Positions 1-15,534 are shown, counted from the first letter of the stretch. The stretch: DNA of 64,000 bases from Cacajao melanocephalus (GCA_963573385.1 CAUYLG010026712.1:1-64000), one strand, 5' to 3'. Notes: generated by a model not told the origin, from the letters alone. A program made the numbers and translations.

Positions 1-1691
1 TCTACTGCCCAGGCTAGAATGCAGTCTGAAAATGGGTATTAAAAACCTCTATTATGCCAATAATTGTGTTTAACAATGAAGACAGGAAGGAATAAGAGAT
101 GAAAATAACAAACAAGCAGCCAACCAATATTTTATTTAAACCTGTGAAATGCAGATTTTTATTGTTAACCCTGAAAGATTCAATCATGTTGGGGTGCCTG
201 TTATTAAATTATTCACTCAGATCTCTCATGGTATCTTGATGATCTAAGATGGCTAAAAAAGCTTTCAAAATGCACAAGAGTTTCCACACTAAGTAAGTAG
301 AACATGTTTTAAAATATGTCTAAGATGTGGGGTTTAAATAGGCTCAAGAAAACACTTGATTCATAAGCCATTCTTTGTTTTGTGCTCTTAAGATCAGAAA
401 TCTAAGAGAATGAGCATGTGGCAGAAAGACATTCACTCCAAAGAGAAAATGTATTCCCAGAGTACATTTCTAGCTTGTGTACCATTAGCATTTGAGCCAG
501 TGGTAGTTTGACAAAGCTTTGTAGAGGTACAGAATCAAAAGGAAAGAAAGTTGTTAAAGAACTATGTACTTTGCTGTGCTGATATTTTGTTAAGTTAAAT
601 AAACAAACCAGTTGTGAGACTGTAAGTTTATTAAGGAGGAAAAGAATAATTGTAGAATTACAATTTCAGTGGAAAACAGATTCAGCAAAATCTCATGAAT
701 TCTAAATGAACATGCTTTGAAAACAACTTTGAGCTAGGATTCCAATGGTTTTACCTATTTATTTATTTCCAGCAAGCAACCATGTTGGAAAGGGAAAAAA
801 ATAACTAGGTTTTAGAAGTTTTGGAACCGGATGCTGAATCTAGAACTGAAATAGGAAGTTTAGGTTCCAGTCCTGGAATAACTTTGGGAAGGTTAACCTT
901 TTTAAAACTATTTTATCATCTGTTAAATGTATGCTACCCACACCTTACAGCTCTTGTGCAGATTAAACAGGAAAATGTATGCTGTATCATATAACTGTAC
1001 AAAGTAAAGCCCTTTCCATCTATCCATCCATGTATCCATCCATCCATCCATCCATCCTTTATTTACTCATTCTAACATGTTTTAATCCTTAATTAAATGC
1101 CTTTACATGTAGTAATACTTTATTTCTCATGTGATTTTTCATTATTCCTGAAAGTGCTAGTTAATGAATAGAAGAAACAGAAAAACAAAAACGATAAACT
1201 TGGTTGAGTTGTTTTTTAAGAGGAACAAATATAAAAGTAGAATTATTGAGTACAATAGACAGCACAAGAAATACCTTATGATGTTGACATGGATATGATA
1301 CCTAAAATCTGGGGTAGCTTTCTATTAAAGCAAAAAACATCCAAATATGGAATCCGAGCTCTTTCTTGGTTAATTTCGAAGAGAACAAAGGCTCTTGGAT
1401 TGAATGAAGAATTTCCAAACGATAGTATCATAAATAAAATAATATATAAAAATAAGCAGCCCCTTTTCAATAAAGTCAATAAAATATCCCTACTAAAGCA
1501 GAGGGCTATATAAGAAAGCACTAAAAGACAAGTTTTGGGTAGGGCCATTTGATGAAGGTCCTTAAATGTCAAATTGAAGAACAGAAATTTAATCTACAAA
1601 TTGCTTAAAGTAGTTAAAAGCTACGAAAAGGGGCAGAGAAAGTCATTGGAGAAATATTTATTCTGTTTGCCATGTATTTTTGGATACTCAT
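1..1691. other. Intergenic DNA upstream of the gene, no gene seen
   Basis: AT-rich sequence without a convincing coding region. The first 26 bases loosely resemble an Alu fragment but are too short to call. It contains a TCCA microsatellite at 1015-1057. The overlapping small ORFs at 1276-1572 on both strands have no recognisable content. Confidence 0.5.
1015..1057. repeat. (TCCA)n microsatellite
   Basis: About ten tetranucleotide units of TCCA with one TGTA-type interruption near 1031. Its complement motif recurs as (ATGG)n at 3663. Confidence 0.9.
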
Positions 1692-2075
1692 TGATATGAT
1701 TTGGATTTATGTCCCTGTCCACATCTCATGTCCAAATTGTAATCTCCAATATTGGAGGAGGGGCCTGGTGGGAGGTGATTGGGTCATGGGGGCAGACTTT
1801 CCCCTTGCTGTTTTCATGATAGTGAGTCAGTTATCACAAGACGTGGTGTTTAAAAGTGTGTAGCACCTCCGCCTTCACTCTCTTCCTCCTTCTCCAGCCA
1901 TGTAAGACATGCCTGCTTTCCCTTTGCCTTCCACCATGATTGTAAGTTTCCTGAGGCCTCCCCAGTCATGTTTCCTATAAAACCTGTGGAACTATGGGTC
2001 AATTAAAACTCTTTTCTTTATAAATTACCCAGTCTGAGATAGTACTTTATAGCAACATGAGAACAGATTAATACA
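1692..2075 (+). mobile_element. Solo MaLR LTR (MST family, ERVL-MaLR)
   Basis: It starts TGATATG and ends ATTAATACA, with diagnostic internal text such as GGGCCTGGTGGGAGGTGATT, AATTAAAACTCTTTTCTTTA and TAAATTACCCAGTCTGAGAT. The best visual match is MSTA/MSTB with an internal deletion near 1800-1830. A 5-bp target duplication CTCAT flanks it (1687-1691 and 2076-2080), as expected for ERVL-type elements. No internal retroviral sequence is attached, so it is a solo LTR. Confidence 0.85.
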
Positions 2076-2329
2076 CTCATTATGGGCACAACACTGTGCA
2101 CAGCATGGAGGGGAGTGTTGCAGATGTGAAAGGAGATACTGATTCTTTCCAGTAAAAGCTTTCAGATTAGTTGGAAAGAAGGTACAAACACAATTAAAAG
2201 TTAAGTATCACTGAGGGTGATCATAAAATACCCAAGTAATCAGACTGGTCCTAGATAGTACAGAGATTCAGAAAGAAGGAAATTGAGTAGGATAAAAACA
2301 ACATCCTGAAAGAGTGATCCATATTCACT

Positions 2330-4227
<1,898 letters not shown>

Positions 4228-4231
4228 TTAA

Positions 4232-4303
4232 GAATGTATTTTATTTTTAATTAACAAATAATAATTGTATATATTTTTGGAGTACAACATGACTTTATGA
4301 TAT
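4232..4303 (+). mobile_element. L1 3' end fragment (left of MER2 insertion)
   Basis: Text such as AATTGTATATATTTTTGGAG followed by TACAACATGACTTTATGATA matches an old L1 3' UTR in sense. It continues at 4620 after the nested transposon. Confidence 0.65.
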
Positions 4304-4619
4304 AGTTCGCCCTCCACATCCATGTGTTCTGCATCTGTGGATTCAACCAAAAGAGAATTGAAAATATTTGGAAAAAAAATTAACAATACAACAATAAAAA
4401 ATACATATCAAAAAATCAATGCATTATAAAAACTATTTACATAGCACGTACATTGTATTACGTATTACACGTAATTGGAGATGATTTGAAGTACACAGGA
4501 AAATGTGCATGGGTTATGTGCAAATACTATACTATTTTATGTAAGAGACCTGAGCTCATAGACTTTGGGGGTGAGGGGATTCCTAGAACCAATTCCCTGT
4601 GGATACCAAAGGACAATTG
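4304..4619 (-). mobile_element. MER2-type Tigger DNA transposon
   Basis: The ends are complementary versions of the MER2 terminal repeat: GTTCGCCCTCCACATCC at the left, and GGATACCAAAGGACAATTG at the right. Internal text such as ATTTACATAGCACGTACATT and ATGTGCAAATACTATACTAT is typical of MER2. It is non-autonomous and inserted at a TA within an L1 tail. The strand is a weak call because the element is nearly palindromic at its ends. Confidence 0.7.
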
Positions 4620-4680
4620 TGTATGTATACATCATGTGATGATCAAATCAAGCTAATTAATGTATCCATGTGATTAAATC
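4620..4680 (+). mobile_element. L1 3' end fragment (right of MER2 insertion)
   Basis: It resumes the L1 UTR text interrupted at 4303 (GTATACATCATGTGATGATC, then AAATCAAGCTAATTAATGTA). Confidence 0.6.
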
Positions 4681-6290
4681 TTGATGGGTGGGATAAATAG
4701 CAGACTTTGACAGACCTTAATTTCTGTCTCAAGGGGCTCAAATGTCATTCTGTGAGATGGAGTTTTTAAATTCCAGTCTATCAACTTCTAGGATAAGGTT
4801 TCTCACAGTGTAACAACTGTGGGGTAGGATACTAATAAGTGGTGAAGCAACTGAACTGTAAGATAGGATTTGGGGTGTACCTGTGCAGAGTGAGCTAGAA
4901 TTTAGGGACATTGGGGTCTTTTTGGTATCACCACATACTTGGTTCCGGACGTGAGGGAGTTAGTGAATCAGTCCTGAGTAACCCATTCAGCCTAAATTTT
5001 CCATTCAGTTCCTGATTCTGAGAAGTCTCCGAGGATATTGGGGATGAAGGAGCTTGTGCCTTCTGGCCAAAACTTCCCACTCTAGTACTGTTCCTTTTGC
5101 TCATTTCAATTGGCTTGTGTCTGCCTGAAAACTTTCTCCAACTATGCACTCTCTGAGAACTTTCTAGATGAGGACTTGCTGTTCCAGAGGCTCTGATATG
5201 CTCTCCTGCTGCAGGGTACACTAGGCTGTTTTCTGGACACTGAGCTTTCTGAGCATGGCTGAACATTCAGCTCAATCTAGTTCAAGGTAAGGCTAGGGGT
5301 GCAAAATTGAAGTCACGGTCAAGTAGAGAAGATACATGTATAAACAGCAAGGTGCAAAAGTTTAGGCATATGTTTTAGTGTACAAGTCTTGAGAAAAGTG
5401 GAAAGGATAAGAGGTGATCTTTGAGCAGAGGTTGTAGGAAGACGAGGAAGTTGATTGAATTGAGAGGAGTCAAAGCAAAGGAAAGAAGGTGTAGAGGTTC
5501 CAAGTTGAGACATACAGTTATGTGTGGAAGCTCTAAGGATAGGTAACTGATGACTACGAAGCTTGTAGTTGAGGAGGGGCCAGGTGGAAGGAGAAAAAAA
5601 TGGAGCAGACAGAGGCCAGCTCACAAGGGGTTTTCTGTGCTGAGCTAGGGAGCTGGACTTGATTGTGTAAACAGTGGAGAGTTTATGAGGAGATTTAAAC
5701 AAGTGTGTAATGTGGGAACATTTTGGTTTCTGTCATTCAGGTAATAGTGAGGAGAGCGTATTTATGGAGATAGAAGCTGAAAAGAAGGGAGATCAGTGAG
5801 AAGACTATTTCTATAGCCCAGATGACTAATGATATGAGCCTGGGTCAGGAGCAGCAGCAGGAGCAGGAGCAAGAGCAGAAAAGAGAGGAGATAAGAGATA
5901 ATTAGAAATAAAATTCAGAAGTGTTGGTAATTTTATGTTTGATGTGGAGGACCAAAAAGAATGCATAAGAAAATCTGGTGCTTAAGTTTTCCAGTACGTT
6001 AGTAGCATCAGTTAGTCAGCTTTGACTGTGATAATCCTGCAAAACAACTCCGTATCTTAACAGTTGAAGAGGAAAGATTTACTTCCCACTTTTGGATCTG
6101 CAGGACTGCAGGTCAGCTTGGTGGCTATGCTCAGATCCAGGTCAGGCTCTGATCTTCATGTGTTTTCTTATTTCAGGTCCCAGGCTGAAGGACACAGCTT
6201 CTACCTGGTGTATGCTGTTCTTCTGGTGGATGCAGGAGCAAGTGGAAACATGCTATGCCTCTTAAAATCTCTGATTAGAATGGAAAGGAA
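4681..6290. other. Intergenic, no gene; probably old repeat debris
   Basis: No coding signal is seen. The purine-rich text at 5330-5960 has a rhythm reminiscent of antisense L2, but I could not align it with confidence. A CAGGAG-type short repeat lies at 5848-5875. The segment 6000-6260 resembles an ancient repeat that I cannot name. Confidence 0.4.
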
Positions 6291-6399
6291 TAAATAAGAA
6301 AAAGAAAGAAAGAAAAAAAGAAAAGGAAAGAAAGAGAAAGGAAGGAAGGGAAAAAAGAACGAAGGAAGGAAGAAAGAAAGAAAAGAAAAAAGAGAAAGG
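6291..6399. repeat. Polypurine (AAAG/GGAA)n tract
   Basis: About 110 bp of almost uninterrupted A and G in AAAG, GGAA and AAGG units. It generates a Phe/Ser-rich shadow ORF on the minus strand. It is likely to be length-polymorphic. Confidence 0.9.
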
Positions 6400-8702
<2,303 letters not shown>

Positions 8703-9069
8703 AGCTTTGGATCTTTTCTAACAAATATTCATAAGTATAGTAAGAGTGCCACTTTGAGTGCAGATTCTCATAAATCAGCAACATTAAAAAATGTGTAGAA
8801 CAATTTATATGAAAAAGTGATATGATTTAATACAATAGAGTCAACCTCTGACCTAGAAGAAAGGTTACAAGGGTGGAGCAGGGAAGAAATGCAGAAAAAA
8901 GTCTTTTGCTCAAACCTATAAACACACTTCACTAAAAATCTTTGAAATGCAACCAAAAAATGTTCTTTTAAACTGTTAATATCTTTGAAAATCATAATGC
9001 AGTATGCAATTGCTTTTTGGGAAGCAGGTAAATTTTTTAAACCTGCATTTAATCATAAAGTTAGAATAA

Positions 9070-9220
9070 AGGAATTTTATAACTGGAAAGCATTTAAAAC
9101 ATCGTCTAACCTTACTTCTGCATTACACTGAGGAGGGTACTGAGGCCAGGGGAATATTTAGGTGCTTTCCCAGTGATATACTATATGCAAATGCCAGGTG
9201 ATACTGAGGTAAGGGACAGA
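9070..9220 (-). mobile_element. MIR-family SINE fragment, antisense
   Basis: The text around 9085-9150 (GTCTAACCTTACTTCTGCAT, then ACTGAGGAGGGTACTGAGGC) tracks the antisense MIR sequence that normally reads ...GATGAGGAAACTGAGGC. It is strongly diverged. Confidence 0.45.
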
Positions 9221-9249
9221 AGGATGATACAGTCCTCATAAGTTTTCTA

Positions 9250-11940
9250 TCCCTATTAGGAAAAAAAAATAGATACAATGTAGTGTACGTACAAAGTGAT
9301 ATAATTTGGCCTGAAGCTTAAGCAAGACCACAGCAAGGTGCTTCATAACAACAGTTTTCTGTTTTTACTTGGATTTTGGGTAAAATATGATGATATTCAG
9401 GTGTTTTAAGACAGTTTCATTTTAGGACAAAGTTTTGTAGTACTCAGTTTGTCTGTCTGCCTCTCTTCTCTCCAGCCCCAAGATTATTCAAACCTTCAAC
9501 CCCTCCCTTCCCTCTCCGCTGCCAAAAAGGAGAATCATACAAATGAACCAAACCAAAACAGATAATTACATCTAACCGAACTATCAGCATATGTCAAAAG
9601 ATTCTAATTTTAATTTCTTCTGCTTTTAATTTTCAGGAAAATTAATATCACTATTTCTTTTTGATGCAGCCCATTGTAACCCTTTAAAGATATATTTCTT
9701 GGAGACAAAGATCTATATATTTTTTTGTACTGTTCATTTCAGGTTGGACCAGGTAGACATGTGGAAAAGCAGATGGCAGAGGGTTGTGTGTTACAGTGGT
9801 TATCATTTTTACTAAGTTTATATGTGTATTAAGTGGTGCACATAAAGTTTGGAAACAGTATTTCTGAAAGAATTTTCAGCATGAGTAAAGACTGTAAAAA
9901 TTGGTACAAACACTATACTTCCTAAGGTAATCACATTTTTGTTCTCGCTCAGTGAAGCTGACGAAGCTGACTGTTCATATATTCTAAGAGTGCATTTTAG
10001 AGTAGGATACTACTTTAAACAGAAAAATGTAAGAAAATCATGCTTTTGTTGCTCCATTGTTCTCTTTATAACAAATGATAAGAAAAAAAGGGGTTAATGA
10101 GCCATCCTTGCCCACCTCTCCCCCAATATTATATTATTAAAACTGGAGTGGTTTAGCAGAAACGATGATGAGATTTTCACTGTTACTTGGTAGCTCAGTC
10201 TTTTCTGGTTGAGTATTATAGGAAATGAAGACCTCTGTGAAATACAAAAAATGACAATCCACCACTATTTTATATCCCAGGCCATGTGTCTCATAGGATC
10301 CAGTGAGGGTTGACTGTCTGGGCAGAAGATCTCAAGTCATTAACAGAAAAAGCTCTTTGGCACCCTGTGTCATAGAACAAAGTGTCAAACCGGTTCCCAT
10401 TACTAGGTGCCTGTGGTGCTTTTCTTAAATAATCAGTCTCATTCAGACAGAGATTTTAAGGTCTCTGATCATCTTTCTATTTCACAAGCAGTAATTTTTT
10501 AAGGCTAAATGGCACTAGAAGCAGAATGTTTTTAAAGTAAGGCTTAGAAAAGAACTTGGCATATTCCAAAGCTAGCCTGATTCTTTCTCATTTTCCCAAA
10601 GGTCAGACAGAAGTTCAGCTCTGACAGCATTGTACTTGGGCATCCACATAGAGGCAGGCAACATTTGCTCCAGCTCTGTGCTTCAGTCTAAGAGGTCTGG
10701 GAACTCCTGTACAAATAGTAATACATTTTAGGATGGCCTCATGAATCCTAGAGGATGGAATTAAACTAAGCTTTTCTGGCCACTGCTTTGACCAGTTGGC
10801 CTCGGATATGGGTGCCCCAAGAATTTAATTTTTCTTCTTTAAAGTTTTTAAGAACATGAAATAGCTGGTAAGTGAAAATAGCCAAGACAACATTGCAATT
10901 ATGCTCTATGTACACGTGTATTTTTTCTAAAGTGGATTTGCAGAGACCCAGTTAGAAGGTGTGCTTTACTGCCTTACTCTGCATATGCCCCAGTGAATCC
11001 CAGGTGGTCACAGCAGTAGAGTACAACTTTTGAGATTAGAAGAGCTTGCTCTTTAAAGAGATATTTTTACCCAGAAGGGAGAGTGTAGGCCTCAAAGTGC
11101 TGGCAGGTATGTTCTATAGTGGGGATCTAATTTAGAGGTCTTTGGAGATGTGATTGCAGGTGAAGGTCTCAGTGGGGATCCTCTTGCCTCCGCCGCAGGA
11201 AAGGGTGGTTCTGCAGATTGTCACTGCCTTGTTTGAGGAGTGGTCTGCATCATCCAGGGGAATTCTGCCTGTGGTTGCCCTGGAACCTCTTGTCTAGATC
11301 ATACATTTTATCTAGGCCCAGACCTGCCAGAGTATCCACAGCCTCACTTGAGCAAAGGACACTCCAGACTCATTAAACATCACAATTAGATTTTGATGTC
11401 ACTAACTCAGGTTCCTGAGATAAATTCCTGTGCAATTCCCACAGATTAATATGGAAATGTGCATACCACAGGCCAGGCTCTGGAGAAGGGCAGGCTTGGA
11501 GATGCAACGGGCAAGGTTGGGGAAGAGATGCCCTCATTTGGGCTTCGATTTGTGGCCTGAATTTGAGCAAGCTCAAGAAGCACTGGCAACCCCAACAGCA
11601 CCAGAAGAGCCTGTTCCTGGCTCTCTCCTGAGACTGGTGAAGCTGCTCTGTTGGTTGTGCGCTGGAAAGGGTGGAGAAAGCAAAACAAAACAAAAAACAA
11701 AAGGGCCTGAGGGGGAATGGCAGGAACAGGGTGGAGGCACAGAGATACAGAGACCTATTCAGAAATCCTGAATGAGACACACAGAAAGGTAGCAAAAGGC
11801 AGAAGGATGCTGAGGGACAGAGACATGGACCACAAGAATGACAGAGGAAGGAGACAGAGAGGGAATGAGAAAGATATTGAGTAATAGGGAAAGTAAGGGA
11901 GAGACTGAGAAAGACAGAGACAGCCAGAGTCGGAGCACAG
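9250..11940. other. Upstream flank of the promoter, mostly unique sequence
   Basis: No named repeat is obvious over about 2.7 kb, which is unusual here and common near developmental promoters. No gene is seen. From 11430 to 11800 there are overlapping ORFs of about 110-140 codons on both strands without recognisable domains; I treat them as chance. The last 140 bp are purine-rich. Confidence 0.5.
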
Positions 11941-13095
11941 AGGCCGGGTCAGGGAGACGCTGGTTGAGTGGGAGGTGTCAGTAGCGAGGGAGGTGGTGAC
12001 GGCTCGAAGCATCCCCCGTCCTCCTCCTCCCGCTTCACGCTCAGCCCAGCCGGCGGCGAGGAGTCGAGAGCCCAAGGTCGCCCAGTCCTCTCGGCTGTCT
12101 CGAGCTGAATGGCTGGCAGTCCACGGCTCCCCCGCCTCCGGCCGGGCAGCCACAGGTCGGAGGCGCCCCGCGCGGGCGTTCGAGGCTGGCAAGGGCGCCC
12201 TGCACCCTCCCGCGCCCTTCCCCGCCCTACGCTACTCCCTGCTGCTCTTCCCGCCACTCCCCGGGGCTGCACGGTCCTCCCTAAGCCCCCCGGGAAGCGG
12301 GCGCTGCGGCCACCGAAGACACCGCGGGAGCCACTTGTCCCTGTGGGCCCAGCCCGCGAGAGCCTGAGAGCAGGATCTGTTTACACGGGGCACTAATTGG
12401 TCTTTGAAGAATCATTCACCCACGTGCCAAAGTAATTGTCCGTGTCAGGAAGGTAGGCGTGCCAAGCCGCGGCTCTGCGGAGAAACCACGACCACCGCGG
12501 CGGCCGGAAACCCAGAGCGCTCCAGAGCGTCCCCAGGTGGTCGGGCAGCACCAGGGACAGCGCCGGAGACGCCACTGGGACGGGCTCCCGGGCTTCCCAG
12601 CGTCGCGGGTAGAGGTGCCGCAGGTTCCAGGTTCTCGCCGCCCCACCCCTCCCTCAGAAACTCGGACTGCTTGCGCCTGCCGTGTGGTTCTCTTTTCTTC
12701 CGAAAGGCCAGGGTCTTATCTCTCAACTTCAAGTCCAGAGGACTTGCCCAGTCTCCTCCCCTTAAGTCATTTCCACCGTCCTCAGGCAGCTGTGGGAAGC
12801 CGAGAGTCCCGGACTACGCGTCCCGGTGCCAGCGCAGGCAGTCCTAGCCCGTCCGGTGCAGCAGCCCGGCGCATCCGCCTCTCTCCCTCCCTCTTGCTCT
12901 CCCTCCCTTTCTGTCTTCCTCTCTTTCCTCCTCTACTGCTCCCTCCCTCTCTTGCCTCTTAAGTTTCCTACACCGTGAATCCAACTGTGCCAAGCCTTGA
13001 GGAGGTGGTGGAACCAATCCAAAGCGCGACTCGGGCACTGGGACGGCGACTCCGCCAAGGCTGGACGAGGCAGCCGGACCCGTCTGCGCTCGAGC

Positions 13096-13155
13096 ATGGA
13101 GACGGAGCGCCTGGGAGGGCACGTCCGGGGCGCAGGAGACGCCAGGCCCGAGTAG
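13096..13155 (+). promoter_or_regulatory. Upstream ORF 1 in NXPH1 5'UTR (19 codons)
   Basis: ATG at 13096 has A at -3 and G at +4, a strong initiation context, stronger than that of the NXPH1 start. It reads 19 codons (METERLGGHV onward) to TAG at 13153-13155. If the leader includes this part of exon 1, the ORF should reduce scanning to the NXPH1 ATG. Its role in translation is inferred. Confidence 0.45.
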
Positions 13156-13162
13156 CTCCTCC

Positions 13163-13217
13163 ATGGAGCCTGCCCAGAGCGGTCCCTTCTCGCCGGATTC
13201 GCCCCAAGTCCTGTGCG
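13163..13217 (+). promoter_or_regulatory. Upstream ORF 2, predicted to cross the exon 1-2 junction
   Basis: ATG at 13163 (T at -3, G at +4) stays open for 18 codons plus one base up to the exon 1 donor. Joined to the exon beginning at 14073, it would read Gly, Cys, then stop at 14078-14080. It would then be a short spliced upstream ORF ending about 100 nt before the main ATG. This depends on the inferred splice sites. Confidence 0.35.
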
Positions 13218-14105
13218 GTACGTACTCTTCGCCTCCACTGTTCCCGGAGGGGACACTTTGGAGCGGGGTGGGGGGCACGAGGAAGGGACAGGGAGGGGCG
13301 CTGGTTGGAGAAGAGAACATGCCTGGCAGGTGACCCTCACAGCCCGGAGGAGGCTTCCTCTCTAGAAGTTAGAGACTGGCTGTGCCCCTGGTCTCGAAAA
13401 GAAGTAGTGCTAGAGATGTGACTGTGAACATTTATATGTATGTCTGTGTGTGCCGGGGGCTCCAATGGGTAAACTGAGCCCTATTTTCCCGTATGCAAAT
13501 TGCGTTCTCTTTCCCCACCCCCACTTCACCGAACGTGTTGAGATACCCAGCACCTAATGTGGTCAGTTCTACCTACCCCTTCCTCTCACAGCGCCCCCCT
13601 CGCTCAATCTCTGTCTCTCCCTTTATCTTTCCCCTCTATCTCTCTCTGCTGCTGTGTACGTGTGTGAGCACTGCCAGAGCTGGCGAAGAACCAGCCGCCG
13701 CCTTTAGTCCAAGCCGCCCGGCCACCAAACACTAGGGCAGGTCTCGCTGCCAGAGAAGGCTGGGCTCCGAACCAGCCTGCACGCGGCTGGGTGTGCTCCG
13801 CCGCCTGGGAACTCGCAGCCGAGGAGCGCAGGGTGCAAGGAGCCCCTCACCCTCCCTTTGGTCCGTCCGCCCGCCCGCCCGCCTGCCAGGCTGCGGACCG
13901 AGCGCTTGCTCATCTCAGGCGCTGGATTTACTCGCTTTTCGATTTTTTGTACCCTACCTTCCGGTTTATTTTTTGGTCCCCCACTCCACGCCACGACCCT
14001 CTTTCCCCGCTTGATCGCCAAGCCTAACCTTGCCTGCGTGGTCATGGGTTGTCTAATTTCATTTGTATCTAGGCTGCTGAGAGCGCTCTTTGCTCTGTAA
14101 AGTGG

Positions 14106-14171
14106 ATGTCAGGTGGATCTATGTTTCTGAAGGAACAAAGACTCAGCGAAGGCACCGCCAAGGAAGTTTGA
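14106..14171 (+). promoter_or_regulatory. Upstream ORF 3, ending 11 nt before the NXPH1 start
   Basis: ATG at 14106 reads 21 codons to TGA at 14169-14171, leaving 11 nt before the main ATG at 14183. A second in-frame ATG lies at 14121. The context is weak (T at -3, T at +4), so leaky scanning past it is likely. It lies in the same exon as the coding start, so any transcript using the 14073 acceptor carries it. Confidence 0.5.
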
Positions 14172-14182
14172 GACGCGGGAGA

Positions 14183-14236
14183 ATGCAGGCTGCGTGCTGG
14201 TACGTGCTTCTCCTCCTGCAGCCCACCGTCTACTTG
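14183..14236 (+). CDS. NXPH1: NXPH1 coding exon: start codon and signal peptide (5' part only)
   Basis: This is the first coding segment of neurexophilin-1, a secreted, processed neuronal glycoprotein that binds the LNS2 domain of alpha-neurexins at synapses. The 18 codons read MQAACWYVLLLLQPTVYL: a short polar start, then a hydrophobic VLLLL core, as expected for a signal peptide. I recognise this as the NXPH1 N-terminus; other neurexophilins begin differently. The exon ends at TTG followed by the donor GTAAGT at 14237, so the intron is phase 0. The ATG has A at -3 and C at +4, an adequate context. The frame is open upstream to 14090, but upstream in-frame residues are not signal-like, so 14183 is the chosen start. 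The propeptide, neurexophilin domain and Cys-rich tail are encoded downstream, outside the window. Confidence 0.9.
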
Positions 14237-14602
14237 GTAAGTCTCGGCGGGTCCTGCGCTTTCGTATTGGTACCCCGGCCGGGGGGCAAGGAAAGCGGGG
14301 GCATGCGGGAGGAGGGTCACGCCGCCAGTTCAGCGAGAGCAGCTTCCTAGCAGCTGTGTTGGAGCAACTTTGGCAAGCTAGTCTCCGGATTCCTGTGGGA
14401 TTTTCCAGGGTTTCCATTCCCATTTTCTCCTCTAGTCTCCCAGTCTCCTCCGCGTGATTCTGGAAAGTGGCTAGGGCGCCCCAGACACCTTACACCCAAG
14501 GAGGTAGTGAGATGGGGTGCTTTATGGGGTAGAGGGCAATGAGAAGGAGTGGAAGGCAGGGAACTCTCAGCAGCTCATGCACAGAGTTTAAACGAAAGGA
14601 AG

Positions 14603-14630
14603 TGGGGGTGTGGTGGGGGGGCGGGTGGTG
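14603..14630 (+). promoter_or_regulatory. G-rich tract, possible G-quadruplex
   Basis: Consecutive G runs (GGGGG, GGGGGGG, GGG) lie about 370 bp into the intron. They could form a four-run quadruplex if the seven-G run supplies two tracts. Prediction only. Confidence 0.35.
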
Positions 14631-15534
14631 GAAAACACAAATCTGCCCAAGTGACTTTAAAAGTCAATCTACCCACCCACTTCCCCGATTTGGAGAGGCG
14701 ACACACAAAGAAGCGCAGTTAACTTTCTTTAACTTATAAGGGTTCCGACAGGATAAGTTTAACTATCAGGAGTACCGCAAGCAATCGCATTTAGGTCAGA
14801 GATACTCCAGCAGACACGTCTGCCTTCTTCTTGTCTCGACTTCTCCTTTTCACCAAATAACTAAATCCCATCTCCAGTGACTAGTCCTTTATTAGGGAAT
14901 GGTAGGCCTTGTCGCCAGAGACAGTGCTAAACAAAGCCACGGTCCGTGTCCTTCAGTAGCAGAGTTTCCCGGGGGCTGGACTTTGTACACTGTTGGAACT
15001 CAGCTCCTGGTTGAAGCGCTTTGTTGTGGTGAATTGGGTGCTGTTTGTGCCCTGTGGAGCCAAGGAGAGTGCGATATTTCAGGTCTGGCTTCTGGGGTGG
15101 AAACACTTGTGCCCTGCTGGTGAAGTTGTGTTCAGTGCCCAGACCTCCATAGCCCATCCTAAGCCGCGAGAGTGCACCGAGGGCTCGGGGTGTTCTGTCT
15201 AGAGGTGAGGTGCGCTAGGGCAGCCAGAGCTCTCTGATGGGTCCACAGAAACGGGATTGGAGGTTGTACTGGCGCCCCTCAATCTCAAGAGCTGTAGATG
15301 GAACCCACAAGCCAGGAAGAATTGCCACCCCTACAATTGACAGCGTTTCTCGGCGGTTGCCCTGGTGCAAGTGACTGAAAAGCTGCGAGTTGTGTGAATT
15401 CTGTGTATGTGAGTGAGTATATGTATATATGGGTGTGTGTGAATGTGTATTTAACCGATTTCAGCTTCAATCCAAGAACCCTCAATGTTGCCTGTCTTTG
15501 CACCTTTATCGCCTGACCGTAGCAGCCGCGGACG

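Larger units (their letters stand above)
12850..13217 (+). other. NXPH1: Probable NXPH1 non-coding exon 1
   Basis: A likely 5'UTR exon inside the CpG island. The 3' edge is set by the donor GCG|GTACGT at 13217/13218. The 5' edge is not determined; the entry begins arbitrarily near the long pyrimidine tract at 12883-12962, where transcription might start. Known NXPH1 transcripts have an untranslated first exon, which fits. If joined to the exon at 14073, the segment contributes two upstream ORFs (13096 and 13163). Boundaries need 5' end data such as CAGE or cDNA. Confidence 0.45.
14073..14236 (+). other. NXPH1: NXPH1 exon 2 (5'UTR plus signal-peptide codons)
   Basis: The probable acceptor is the AG at 14071-14072. 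It is preceded by a branch-like TCTAAT (14052-14057) and a T-rich tract, ttcatttgtatctag. The exon would be 164 bp: 110 nt of 5'UTR, then the 54-nt coding part. The donor GTAAGT at 14237 is near consensus. The acceptor is inferred: other usable AGs lie near 13590 (after cttcctctcac) and 13677, so a longer exon or an internal promoter is possible. Confidence 0.6.
11980..14340. promoter_or_regulatory. NXPH1: CpG island promoter of NXPH1
   Basis: CpG dinucleotides become dense from about 11.98 kb and fall away after about 14.34 kb. The densest parts are 12000-12380, 12460-12620, 13020-13220 and 13680-13900. I see no convincing TATA box, as usual for CpG-island promoters. Visible motifs include a perfect CACGTG E-box at 12421-12426, an inverted CCAAT (ATTGG) at 12396-12400, a CCAAT at 13014-13018, and a CCCG tandem near 13861-13888. 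Just upstream, 11800-11940 is a purine-rich stretch. The long open frames on both strands here come from GC-rich composition and are not called as genes. Confidence 0.85.

Noticed and set aside
1..26. Alu-like phrase CCCAGGCTAGAATGCAGT at the window edge
   Set aside because: Too short and not continued by Alu sequence.
11430..11795. Overlapping ORFs of 113 and 140 codons upstream of the promoter
   Set aside because: Opposite strands overlap, there is no recognisable domain, and the minus-strand frame is low-complexity Leu/Phe/Ser-rich from purine-rich DNA.
11949..13421. Many overlapping ORFs of 80-167 codons on both strands in the promoter CpG island
   Set aside because: GC-rich DNA is poor in stop codons; frames overlap on both strands, have no recognisable domains and are Arg/Pro/Ser/Gly-rich. 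None fits a known protein or splice structure.
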